DNA of 57,226 nucleotides from Lachnospiraceae bacterium (lineage in GTDB: Bacteria > Bacillota_A > Clostridia > Lachnospirales > Lachnospiraceae), in assembly GCA_018365895.1 (NCBI GenBank), contig JAGZJD010000008.1, forward strand, positions 1 through 57,226. Direction: 5' to 3'. Both the position numbers and the translations under genes were made by a program. The first letter of the stretch is position 1; the number at the start of each line of letters is the position of its first letter. Positions 27,120-35,052 of this stretch are shown piece by piece. The notes under the pieces are model-generated. The model searched no databases, was not told the DNA's origin, and was given only the letters and a program-made list of their open reading frames with translations.

Positions 27120-27177
27120 GCATTCTTCCTCCTTCTTTCGCTGATCTCCTGTATTTCTCTATAATTTTTCACTATCG

Positions 27178-27252
27178 TTTCATAGAAAAGAATCCTTCAG
27201 GCAAGGTTCTCCGCGCTCGAGTGATACCACTAACAGCTAATTTTCTATGAAA
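27178..27252. ncRNA. 75-base three-way-junction-like element upstream of queL
   Basis: A perfect 12-bp inverted repeat, TTTCATAGAAAA (27178-27189) / TTTTCTATGAAA (27241-27252), encloses two short hairpins; on the minus strand these are AGTG-GTAT-CACT and CCTT-GCCTG-AAGG, joined by CGAGCGCGGAGAA. It lies 59 bases before queL. It matches no preQ1 or other riboswitch class I can recall; a small MITE-like repeat is the alternative. Confidence 0.4.
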
Positions 27253-27301
27253 TAAAAAAGACGCCTTTTTTCGAAAGCGCCATCATACCACAACAAAATA
27301 A

Positions 27302-27321
27302 AAGTACGCCCGGGCGTACTT
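27302..27321. repeat. Perfect 20-bp GC-rich palindrome
   Basis: AAGTACGCCC followed by its exact reverse complement, in an otherwise AT-rich gap between spmA and queL. No U run follows on either strand, so it is not an obvious terminator. Confidence 0.7.
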
Positions 27322-27403
27322 CAATTTGCAATCCCTAGTTTTATTTATAGACAGGATGGTCACGAACTGTCTTATTGAATTGTTCTTATCAAAAAAGCAT
27401 GTG

Positions 27404-27465
27404 TTTTCCACAACACTCGTTTTATTATAACGTATTTTCCACAATATGCAAGTATTTTTTCCACA
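27404..27465 (+). promoter_or_regulatory. Three DnaA-box-like TTTTCCACA sites
   Basis: TTTTCCACA, which fits the DnaA consensus TTWTNCACA, occurs at 27404-27412, 27435-27443 and 27457-27465, all on the plus strand, 31 and 22 bases apart, in the 357-base gap between spmA and queL. The gap holds no open frame with a ribosome site. Confidence 0.55.
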
Positions 27466-27476
27466 TCTACTGATAC

Positions 27477-28055
27477 TTATTTCTTCTTCCAATCCATCAT
27501 TTTACAAAATAATATGCCTGTCGCCGTACTCACAGCCGTTGCCACAATTCCTGCTCCAATAATTCCTGCCGGATTCACACTGCCGTACTGACTCCGATAA
27601 GCTATGACATTTACCGGGATTAACTGAAGGGAAGAAATATTTAAAATGAGAAAGCTGCACATAGCGTTACTTGCCAAAGTACTTCCATGATTGAGTTTCT
27701 GAAGTTCCTCCATCGCTCTAAGCCCCGCCGGAGTCGCTGCCCATCCAAGTCCAAGAACATTTGCAATCATATTTACTGCCATATGTTTCTGTGCCGGATG
27801 ATCATCCGGTACTTCCGGAAACAGAAACCGGAGTATTGGTTTCATCCTTGCTGATAATCCTTTTATGATTCCTGCACTTTCTGCAATCTTCATAAGTCCC
27901 ACCCACAAAGACATGACTCCCATCATCGTAATGCATAAGCTTACCGCCTCTCTGGAGGAATCCAGCGCCATATTTGTAATATCCGCCATCCTGCCATTAA
28001 ACGCTCCATAAATCACACCAATTAAAATCATACCGCCCCAAAGCCAATTCAGCAT
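27477..28055 (-). CDS. spmA: Spore maturation protein A
   Basis: 192 aa, membrane protein of the nucleoside-recognition family. MLNWLWGGMILIGVIYGAFN, then SLWVGLMKIAESAGIIK, and VNMIANVLGLGWAATPAGLR are SpmA signatures. The start at 28055 was chosen because SpmA proteins begin at this point; an in-frame ATG at 28109 would add 18 residues encoded by a hairpin. The presumed ribosome site GGGCGG is in the 3' arm of that hairpin. Acts with SpmB in core dehydration. Confidence 0.92.
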   Translation of the reverse strand: MLNWLWGGMILIGVIYGAFNGRMADITNMALDSSREAVSLCITMMGVMSLWVGLMKIAESAGIIKGLSARMKPILRFLFPEVPDDHPAQKHMAVNMIANVLGLGWAATPAGLRAMEELQKLNHGSTLASNAMCSFLILNISSLQLIPVNVIAYRSQYGSVNPAGIIGAGIVATAVSTATGILFCKMMDWKKK

Positions 28056-28058
28056 AGA

Positions 28059-28115
28059 AAAACCGCCCGTCATATCATTTCTACAAACTATATGACGAAC
28101 GGTTTTCATTTATAA
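28059..28115 (-). promoter_or_regulatory. SD-containing hairpin with SigE-like promoter before spmA
   Basis: 17-bp stem (28090-28106 / 28059-28075) complete with two G-U wobbles on the minus strand, followed by TTTTTCT and the spmA ATG. SigE-like -10 CATATAGT (28087-28094) is identical to that of spoIID; the -35 TTATAAA (28109-28115, 14-base spacer) is weaker. A start would fall in the loop, removing the 5' arm. Confidence 0.52.
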
Positions 28116-29285
28116 CTTAATTTTCTTTTGCTCCAAACGTGCATACACACTTCTGCGAAGCAGACTGTAAATAACAGAAGTAATCGGAATAAATACGAGC
28201 ATTCCCACAATTCCCATCAAGCTGCTTCCAAGTGTAACTGCTACAAGCACCCACATGGACGGAAGTCCGACTGAATTTCCAACTACATGCGGATAGATTA
28301 GATTTCCTTCAATCTGCTGCAGCACAAGGAATAATACGATAAATGCCAATGCCTTTACCGGACTGACCATCACGATCAGAAACACTCCGACTGCACAGCC
28401 GATAAATGCTCCAAAGATCGGCACAAGCGCTGTTACCGCAATCAACATACCTACAAGCAGTGCATATGGAAACTTTAAAAGTCCCATTGTTACAAAAAAC
28501 ATCGTTCCAAGAATAACAGCTTCCATACACTGACCGGTTAAAAAGCTGGAAAATGTTTTATAAGTCAATGAACAAACATCCAAAATCTTCTCTACCTGCT
28601 CTGTCTTTAGATATGCATACATTACTTTCCGAATCTGTACTGCTAATTTCTTTTTCTGAAGAAGAATATAACATGCAAATACAAATGCAATGAAGAATGT
28701 TGCCATACCGCTTACAATTCCCTTTGCCGCCTGATAAGTGCTTCCAAGCACACTTCCTGCACCGTGACGGAAAAAGTCGATGATCGTTGTTAGAATATTA
28801 TCCCAGTTCAACTGATTCCAATCTAACTGAAGTCCATTCAACTCTCCCAGAATCTGCGGATTATTTTCAAATAACATTGCAATATCTGCCATAATCTTTG
28901 GAATAAATACTTCTATATTGCGCTTTAGTGTTACAAATGTCTTACCAAGCTGAGGCACAACGACAAAGATCACAACTGCTAAAATACTGATTACCAAAAA
29001 GATTGTAATGACAAGACTGACTGTATTTTCCAGTTTATCCCGCAGTTTCTTTCCTTTTTCAGTCTGAAAATACTTATTCTTTTCAAACAAATTCTTCTGG
29101 ATAAAATTCATCGGTACATTCAGAATAAATGCAATTGCACCTCCGAGAATAAACGGCGATATAATTCCCCACACAAATCCAAGAATATCTAATACAACTT
29201 CATATTTCCATAACCCAATTAGCAGTAACAGTGTAAAAACAATCAGACTTCGTATCTGCTTAATATTTTCCTTAGAAAAATTCAT
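28110..29285 (-). CDS. AI-2E family (UPF0118) permease
   Basis: 391 aa with about eight membrane helices and a central amphipathic domain (~65-160). Family signature: LTGQCMEAVILGTMFFVTMG, then VTALVPIFGAFIGCAVGVFL and LQQIEGNLIYPHVVGNSVGL. Members include AI-2 exporters (TqsA), Na+/H+ antiporters and uncharacterised permeases, so the substrate cannot be stated. It starts 3 bases after the ATPase stop, so it shares the Mn2+-riboswitch transcript. Terminates in the hairpin before spmA. Confidence 0.88.
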   Translation of the reverse strand: MNFSKENIKQIRSLIVFTLLLLIGLWKYEVVLDILGFVWGIISPFILGGAIAFILNVPMNFIQKNLFEKNKYFQTEKGKKLRDKLENTVSLVITIFLVISILAVVIFVVVPQLGKTFVTLKRNIEVFIPKIMADIAMLFENNPQILGELNGLQLDWNQLNWDNILTTIIDFFRHGAGSVLGSTYQAAKGIVSGMATFFIAFVFACYILLQKKKLAVQIRKVMYAYLKTEQVEKILDVCSLTYKTFSSFLTGQCMEAVILGTMFFVTMGLLKFPYALLVGMLIAVTALVPIFGAFIGCAVGVFLIVMVSPVKALAFIVLFLVLQQIEGNLIYPHVVGNSVGLPSMWVLVAVTLGSSLMGIVGMLVFIPITSVIYSLLRRSVYARLEQKKIKL

Positions 29286-29288
29286 TCA

Positions 29289-31913
29289 CTATTTCCTTCC
29301 CTTGATGATCCATTTCAGAAGCTGAACGATTGGAAGTACAAGCACTGCAAGACCGCATACCATACCGTATTCTGTCCAGCTAAGTGTTACTACATCAAAT
29401 ACATTCTTCAGCCCTGGAATTAATAATACACCTGAAATTAGGATAAGTCCAATTAAAAATGCACCGATTAAATAAATATTGTTCCAGAATGCTTTCTTAA
29501 AGATAACAGGTTTATCTGATTTACAGTTAAATCCATGTACAAGTCTTGCTGTACACAATGTACCGAATGCCATTGTTGCTCCGAGATCTGCACCGCCTCT
29601 TGATAAACCGATTAAGAATGCAATACTTGTCAGGAATCCTACAACAAGTCCTTCTGTTCCAATCTTTACAAGGAAATCTTTTGTTAAGATAGATTCATTA
29701 TGCGGACGAGGTTTTTCTTCCATAACTGTCTCAACATGCGGTTCAAGTCCAAGTGCAATCGCCGGAAGACTGTCTGTCAGAAGGTTAATAAATAACAAAT
29801 GGACTGCTTTAAATGGTACCGGAAGGTTTGCAACAGAAGCAAATAATACTGTCAGGATCGCACCAAAGTTACCTGATAACAGGAACTGAATAGCGCTCTT
29901 GATATTTTTGTAAATATTTCTTCCGTTTTCTACTGCTTTTACAATTGTCGCGAAGTTATCATCTGTCAGGATCATAGAAGATGCATCTTTTGCAACCTCA
30001 CTTCCTGTAATACCCATAGCAACTCCGATATCTGCCTGCTTCAGAGCCGGCGCGTCATTTACACCGTCTCCTGTCATAGCAACAATATTTCCTTTTTCCT
30101 GCCATGCTTTTACGATACGGATCTTATGCTCCGGTGAAACTCTCGCATATACAGAAATACCTTCTACAAAATCTTTCAGTTCTTCATCTGACATCGGATC
30201 GATCACAGCGCCTTCGCATGCCTCAGATTCATTTTCCAGAATACCGATTCTCTTTGCAATTGCTGCTGCCGTAACTTTATGGTCACCTGTAATCATGATC
30301 GGGCGGATTCCTGCCTTCTTACATTCTGCAACAGCCGCCATAGATTCCACACGCGGCGGGTCCATCATTGCTGTCAGACCTACAAATGTATAATCATATT
30401 CATCATTAACAGAAACACCATTCTTCACAAGCTCTTCAGACACTTCTTTGTATGCAAAAGCAAGTACACGAAGTCCTGATCTTGAAAATGCCTGATTCTG
30501 TTCTTCAATTGCTTTCTTATCTTCTTCTGTAATCTCACGAATACCGTCTTTCTCAATAATTCTGTTTGTTCTGTCAAGAAGTACGTCTACGGCTCCCTTC
30601 GTGATCATATAGAATGTATTTCCGCTTTCTGAGTTCGGATGAACTGTAGACATCAATTTTCTGTCACTGTCAAACGGAACTTCAGCAACTCTTGAATTTT
30701 CTCCTCTGAGAACAAGTGCATCCACACCGTATTTATTTCCAAGAGCAACAAGCGCTGTTTCTGTAGGATCTCCGATTTCTTCTCCATCAATTACTGTGGC
30801 ATCATTACATAAAATACTGTAATTCATAAGGCGTTTTGTCAGATCATCTTTCATATCGATTGCATCTGCCTCAACAACACTTCCATTTACATAGTATTTC
30901 TCAACAGTCATCTTATTCTGTGTCAGAGTACCTGTTTTATCAGAACAGATAATAGACACACTTCCAAGTCCTTCCACTGCCTGCAGCTTACGAATAATCG
31001 CATGTTCCTTCGCCATCTTCTGTGTACCGAAAGAAAGTACGATTGTAACGATAGAACTGAGCGCTTCCGGAATTGCTGCTACTGCAAGTGCAACTGCAAA
31101 TAAGAAAGAATCTCCGATCGGATTACCGCGAAGTACGTTCATTCCAAATAATAATCCGCAGAATACAAGAATCGCGATAGAAAGTTTCTTACCGAAATCA
31201 TCAAGGCTTACCTGAAGCGGTGTTTTCTTCTCTGCCGCTGTCTCAAGAAGACCTGCGATCTTTCCTACCTCTGTATTCATACCTGTTTCTGTTACAATAA
31301 AAGAGCCACGACCATATGTGACAAAACTTCCTGAAAATACCATATTCACTCTGTCACCTAACGGTACTTCGCTTGTAAGTACACTGTCATCTTTTTCTAC
31401 CGGTAAACTTTCTCCAGTCAGCGCACTCTCGTCAATCTTTAAACTTGCATTTACAAGAATACGTCCATCTGCCGGTACATAATCTCCGGCTTCCAGCATT
31501 ACTTCATCACCTACAGTAACTTCTGACGCCGGAACTTTAATCGCTGTGCCGTCTCTTACTACTTTTGCTTCAGGCGCTGACAGCTTCTTCAGGCTCTGCA
31601 GTGACTGTTCTGCTTTCACGGTCTGAACCGTACCAAGAATCGCATTCATTGTAATTACGATCAGAATTACAATTGCACTCTCAAAATCTCCTAAGAATCC
31701 GGAAACGATTGCTGCAATAATCAAAATAATAACGAGAAAATCTTTGTACTGTTCCAGGAAAATCTGGAAAACGCTTTTCTTCTTTCCTTCCTGAAGTTCG
31801 TTCTTGCCGTATTTTTCCTGATGCTGCTTCGCTTCCTGTGATGTCAGCGGATTACTGTGTCCATTTAGTGTTTTCCGCACATCGTCGACATTTTTTTGAT
31901 ACCATTCCTGCAT
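29289..31913 (-). CDS. P-type cation ATPase (Ca2+/Mn2+ type) under yybP-ykoY riboswitch
   Basis: 874 aa P2-type ATPase with N-terminal cation_ATPase_N domain, ~10 membrane helices, ESALTGESLPVEK actuator motif, phosphorylation site CSDKTGTLTQNKMTVE, and TGDGVNDAPALKQADIGVAMG. PEALSSIV in the M4 region fits the SERCA/PMR1-like cation site. Start at 31913 chosen because GGAGG sits 8 bases upstream; two earlier in-frame ATGs overlap that site. Annotators usually write 'calcium-translocating', but the Mn2+-sensing leader argues that Mn2+ export is at least one physiological role (inference). Confidence 0.93.
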   Translation of the reverse strand: MQEWYQKNVDDVRKTLNGHSNPLTSQEAKQHQEKYGKNELQEGKKKSVFQIFLEQYKDFLVIILIIAAIVSGFLGDFESAIVILIVITMNAILGTVQTVKAEQSLQSLKKLSAPEAKVVRDGTAIKVPASEVTVGDEVMLEAGDYVPADGRILVNASLKIDESALTGESLPVEKDDSVLTSEVPLGDRVNMVFSGSFVTYGRGSFIVTETGMNTEVGKIAGLLETAAEKKTPLQVSLDDFGKKLSIAILVFCGLLFGMNVLRGNPIGDSFLFAVALAVAAIPEALSSIVTIVLSFGTQKMAKEHAIIRKLQAVEGLGSVSIICSDKTGTLTQNKMTVEKYYVNGSVVEADAIDMKDDLTKRLMNYSILCNDATVIDGEEIGDPTETALVALGNKYGVDALVLRGENSRVAEVPFDSDRKLMSTVHPNSESGNTFYMITKGAVDVLLDRTNRIIEKDGIREITEEDKKAIEEQNQAFSRSGLRVLAFAYKEVSEELVKNGVSVNDEYDYTFVGLTAMMDPPRVESMAAVAECKKAGIRPIMITGDHKVTAAAIAKRIGILENESEACEGAVIDPMSDEELKDFVEGISVYARVSPEHKIRIVKAWQEKGNIVAMTGDGVNDAPALKQADIGVAMGITGSEVAKDASSMILTDDNFATIVKAVENGRNIYKNIKSAIQFLLSGNFGAILTVLFASVANLPVPFKAVHLLFINLLTDSLPAIALGLEPHVETVMEEKPRPHNESILTKDFLVKIGTEGLVVGFLTSIAFLIGLSRGGADLGATMAFGTLCTARLVHGFNCKSDKPVIFKKAFWNNIYLIGAFLIGLILISGVLLIPGLKNVFDVVTLSWTEYGMVCGLAVLVLPIVQLLKWIIKGRK

Positions 31914-32032
31914 ATCCATGTCCTCCATTTCTTTTTTTAGTATTGACTGCCATTACAGTTTTTACGCTTTAGTGCGAGGTCTTTTTCCCGGCAGTTCAGA
32001 ATCTGCATCGCGTTTTCTGATCTTACCTTAAC

Positions 32033-32172
32033 AAAAAAAGACCTTTATTGCACTAAAACAGTACAATAAAAGTCTCACTATTTCATTACGATACGGATGA
32101 TCTATTCATCGTATTGACGACATCGCAAACATTCCATGAATCTTCCGGAATGTTAGTTACTCCCTTTTATCT
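32033..32172 (-). ncRNA. yybP-ykoY (Mn2+) riboswitch with expression-platform terminator
   Basis: On the minus strand the aptamer (~32064-32172) has AAAAGGGAGTAAC at the 5' side, GTCGTCAATACG in the middle and GTGAGACTTTTA at the 3' side, the conserved blocks of yybP-ykoY. P1 pairs ATAAAAG with CTTTTAT. The P1 3' strand also forms the 5' arm of a terminator (32060-32075 / 32039-32054) followed by seven U residues, so Mn2+ binding would prevent termination. About 110 bases of unrecognised leader remain before the gene. Confidence 0.87.
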
Positions 32173-32179
32173 ACACAGT

Positions 32180-32208
32180 AATATACCTTTTCTCTTTTCG
32201 TTTGTCAA
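32180..32208 (-). promoter_or_regulatory. Promoter of the riboswitch-ATPase operon
   Basis: Minus strand TTGACA (32203-32208), 17 bases, TATATT (32180-32185). Confidence 0.8.
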
Positions 32209-32275
32209 GAACATTCTAACCAATTTTGTTTCATATCGAAACATTGTTTTCGCCATTTTATATAAAATCTATAAA

Positions 32276-32318
32276 CAAAGCTGCTGCTTTGCAATCTATT
32301 ATTGCAAAACAACAGCTT
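32276..32318 (-). terminator. Terminator of the MsmX/UgpC ATPase gene
   Basis: Minus strand: AAGCTGTTG ... TTGCAAT-loop-ATTGCAA ... CAGCAGCTT then TTTGTTT. Confidence 0.82.
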
Positions 32319-32341
32319 CTGTATCTTTCTCACAAATCAGA

Positions 32342-33454
32342 TTAGTTTGTAATTGTCATCTCTGTTTCTTTGTCAAATACATGGATCTTATCTGCGTCAA
32401 ATGCAAACTTCACTGTATCGCCAGGTCTTGCTGGTGTTCTTGGCTCAACGCGAGCTGTCATGTTAGCTCCTTCGTAATCGAAGTATAAGTTTGCTTCTGC
32501 ACCTAACATCTCGTATACACGGATTGTAGCTTCGATACATGTATCTGGAGATTTAGCAATGAAATCAGCCTCATCATGTACGTCTTCCGGACGAATACCA
32601 AGTACAACTGTCTTTCCTTCGTATCCACCTTCGATTAATTTCTTACCTTTTGCATCTGGAAGTGCAATGTTTGCTTCTCCAACCTGAAGACTTACTTTAC
32701 CGCCATTTACTTTACATGTAGCATCTAAGAAGTTCATCTGTGGTGATCCGATGAATCCGGCTACGAATAAGTTACATGGTGTATCATATAATGCTTTAGG
32801 TGTATCTACCTGCTGAACGATACCAGCGCTCATAACTACGATTCTTGTACCAAGTGTCATAGCCTCTACCTGGTCATGTGTTACATAGATAATTGTTGTA
32901 CCTAATCTCTGATGTAATTTAGAAATCTCAATACGCATCTGACCTCTTAACTTAGCATCAAGGTTAGAAAGCGGCTCATCCATAAGGAATACTTTCGGGC
33001 TACGAACGATAGCACGTCCCATAGCAACACGCTGTCTCTGTCCACCCGATAAAGCTTTTGGTTTACGATCTAATAATGGTTCCAGGTCAAGGATTCTTGC
33101 TGCTTCATGAACCATTTTATCAATCTCATCTTTCGGAACTTTTCTTAATTTAAGACCGAAAGCCATGTTATCATATACTGTCATATGAGGATACAGAGCG
33201 TAGTTCTGGAATACCATTGCGATATCTCTGTCTTTTGGTTCTACATCGTTAACTACTTTATCTCCGATCTTTAATTCACCGGATGTAATTTCTTCCAGAC
33301 CAGCGATCATACGAAGTGTAGTTGATTTACCACATCCTGATGGTCCTACGAAGATGATGAATTCTTTATCTTCAATCTCAAGGTTGAAGTCTTTAACAGC
33401 TTCAAATCCGTTTGGATATGTCTTATTAATGTGTTTTAATGATAAACTTGCCAT
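32342..33454 (-). CDS. Sugar ABC transporter ATPase, MsmX/UgpC type
   Basis: 370 aa. Walker A GPSGCGKST, Q-loop FQNYALYPHMTV, signature LSGGQRQRVAMGRAIVR, Walker B VFLMDEPLSNLD, and a C-terminal OB-type regulatory domain (~235-370). This family energises several carbohydrate importers. It has its own RBS (AGGAGG) and terminator and no permease beside it, so it is probably the shared ATPase for operons such as the ATPase-less one at 52.3-55.5 kb. The 285 bases upstream hold a possible promoter but no element I recognise. Confidence 0.94.
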   Translation of the reverse strand: MASLSLKHINKTYPNGFEAVKDFNLEIEDKEFIIFVGPSGCGKSTTLRMIAGLEEITSGELKIGDKVVNDVEPKDRDIAMVFQNYALYPHMTVYDNMAFGLKLRKVPKDEIDKMVHEAARILDLEPLLDRKPKALSGGQRQRVAMGRAIVRSPKVFLMDEPLSNLDAKLRGQMRIEISKLHQRLGTTIIYVTHDQVEAMTLGTRIVVMSAGIVQQVDTPKALYDTPCNLFVAGFIGSPQMNFLDATCKVNGGKVSLQVGEANIALPDAKGKKLIEGGYEGKTVVLGIRPEDVHDEADFIAKSPDTCIEATIRVYEMLGAEANLYFDYEGANMTARVEPRTPARPGDTVKFAFDADKIHVFDKETEMTITN

Positions 33455-33657
33455 TTTAGTATTTCCTCCTAAAAATCTTTTCCATAATTATTAATACAAT
33501 CATTCACGCATATCTTTTCTCGTTGTTCTTAGTATATAGAATATTCCAAAAATACGCCATACTCTACTTGCACAAACTTTTTTTTCAATTCTGTACAAGA
33601 TGCCAAAGAACATTTTTTGTCTGATAAATTTACATTACTTGGCTTGTTGTTTTTTAT

Positions 33658-33686
33658 TTGTATTTCTCACCACTTTATGATAGAAT
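33658..33686 (+). promoter_or_regulatory. Putative promoter of the selenoprotein gene
   Basis: TTGTAT (33658-33663), 17 bases, TAGAAT (33681-33686); the start codon is 55 bases downstream. Confidence 0.45.
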
Positions 33687-33740
33687 CCGTATATAGTTGT
33701 GCAAGATTTATTTATTTTATCTATAAAGGAGGTTTTCTTC

Positions 33741-34007
33741 ATGAAAAAAATCGTTTTATTTTCAAGTTCACATTGACCGGGATGTCCACCAGTGAAAGAG
33801 GCTCTTTCCGAAGCAGGCATTAACTTTGTTACTGTCGATATTTCTTCCGGTATGCTCCCATTGAAGCAATTTCTTGCATATCGCGATACAAGACCTGAGT
33901 TTGATGCTATCAAAGAAAACAATCGTGTCGGTCTTCCTTGTATCGTTGTCAATAAAGGCGAGCAGATTCTATTTGGTCTTCCGGAAAATCTTGACGATTT
34001 AAAATAA
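33741..34007 (+). CDS. Selenocysteine-containing glutaredoxin-like protein
   Basis: 88 codons with an in-frame UGA at 33774-33776. The N-terminus reads MKKIVLFSSSH-U-PGCPPVKE, so U12-x-x-C15 takes the place of the CxxC redox pair of glutaredoxins; downstream LKQFLAYRDTRPEFDAIKEN and VGLPCIVVN (cis-Pro) complete the thioredoxin fold. AAGGAGG lies 8 bases before the ATG, and the frame on both sides of UGA is continuous in family-like sequence, so a stop here would leave an 11-residue peptide. A SECIS-like hairpin follows the UGA. Conventional gene calling would miss or truncate it. Likely a thiol/selenol oxidoreductase; partner unknown. Confidence 0.88.
33774..33808 (+). promoter_or_regulatory. 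UGA codon and bacterial SECIS-like hairpin
   Basis: Stem GAAAGA (33794-33799) / TCTTTC (33803-33808) with apical loop GGC (33800-33802). The loop starts 23 bases after the UGA and begins with G, within the usual limits for bacterial SECIS elements (16-37 bases, G in the first loop positions). Confidence 0.65.
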
Positions 34008-34023
34008 TTCAAAGAAAATGAAA

Positions 34024-34074
34024 AACGTCTGTAAAATCCAGGCATATAAACCTGATTTTACAGACGTTCTTTTT
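34024..34074. terminator. Strong bidirectional terminator
   Basis: AACGTCTGTAAAATC-CAGG (34024-34042) pairs with CCTG-ATTTTACAGACGTT (34051-34068), with U runs on both strands. It separates the selenoprotein gene from the convergent AAA gene. Confidence 0.93.
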
Positions 34075-34133
34075 TGTATTTTCCTAATATGTTCCTGATA
34101 CTTATTTAATATTTTTACATTCAAAACAGGCAT

Positions 34134-35003
34134 TTACTTCTTTTTATCCGCAAATGCCTCTTCATGTTTCTTAAAAAACTCATAATATGCCCGCACATTT
34201 TCAAGCTCACTCCACCGTTTTACATCAACGATTTCTTCATCCAGATCATAGATTTTTGCTCCCCGCATCGAAAGAAGAAATGGAGAATGTGTTGCAATTA
34301 TGAATTGACACCCAAAGAATCTCACAGAATCTTCTAAAAAACGTAAAAGCTCCTGCTGTTTTGCCGGTGACAGACTATTTTCCGGCTCATCCAGCAAATA
34401 AAGTCCATTTTCTTTAATCTTTTCTGAAAAATAAAGAAACGCACTTTCCCCATTGGAGTGTTCTCTTACATTGTCTGACAACGTTTTTCTGATATATTTT
34501 GACTGTGTACTGCTTCTTGCCGCATTTACTTTCTTTAACTGCTCGTAATCATCCAAAGACTTCATCTGAAAATGGTTATATTTTGCCTGCAGATACTCTT
34601 CAAATAATTCTTCACGTTTTCTGTCTATGCCTTCGTTAATGCTGCGAAGATTCAGCATAAAGTCAAATACATCGTCACTTGTAATGATTGCACTGTCTTT
34701 TGGAACCCGCTGCTCTAACTTCATGCCGCACATCTGAATATAATCTTCAAAAAAACTAGAACGATTGTACAAAGAATCTCTATGCAGTCCCAGCTTTTCT
34801 CCGATTACATTAAGCGCCGTTGTCTTTCCGGAGCCATTTCCACCATACAGAATTGTCATCGGTTCGAAATCAATTCTGCGAAATTGATGTTTTGACAAAA
34901 TCTGAAATGGATAATATGTGTCATAGCAAGTCTTCTTCTGGCGAAAAATAAAATCATACTCTTGCTCAATATCAGGAAATTCAAAGCATGACAAATACAA
35001 CAT
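34134..35003 (-). CDS. AAA_21-type ABC ATPase (RecF/SMC-like)
   Basis: 289 aa. Walker A GGNGSGKTTALNVIGEKLG (~54-72), ABC-like signature HSNGESAFLY, Walker B LYLLDEPENSLSP and H-loop IIATHSPFLLSM. No transmembrane segment and no fused nuclease (no TOPRIM), so it is a soluble stand-alone ATPase of the kind often annotated 'AAA family ATPase'. The adjacent genes give no defence-system partner. RBS AGGAGG. Function unknown. Confidence 0.87.
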   Translation of the reverse strand: MLYLSCFEFPDIEQEYDFIFRQKKTCYDTYYPFQILSKHQFRRIDFEPMTILYGGNGSGKTTALNVIGEKLGLHRDSLYNRSSFFEDYIQMCGMKLEQRVPKDSAIITSDDVFDFMLNLRSINEGIDRKREELFEEYLQAKYNHFQMKSLDDYEQLKKVNAARSSTQSKYIRKTLSDNVREHSNGESAFLYFSEKIKENGLYLLDEPENSLSPAKQQELLRFLEDSVRFFGCQFIIATHSPFLLSMRGAKIYDLDEEIVDVKRWSELENVRAYYEFFKKHEEAFADKKK

Positions 35004-35052
35004 GCCTTTTCCTCCTAAAAAAGCGTGCTATTAACCAATATGCTATAAATGA

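Noticed and set aside
28056..28109. 18-residue N-terminal extension of SpmA
   Set aside because: These codons form the two arms of the terminator-like hairpin, and SpmA proteins begin at the later ATG.
33635..34045. 136-codon open frame on the minus strand
   Set aside because: Antisense to the selenoprotein gene and its terminator, no ribosome site, no family-like sequence.
34134..35003. AAA ATPase as part of a phage-defence system
   Set aside because: No nuclease, reverse transcriptase, TIR or other effector gene is adjacent; context is ordinary metabolism.
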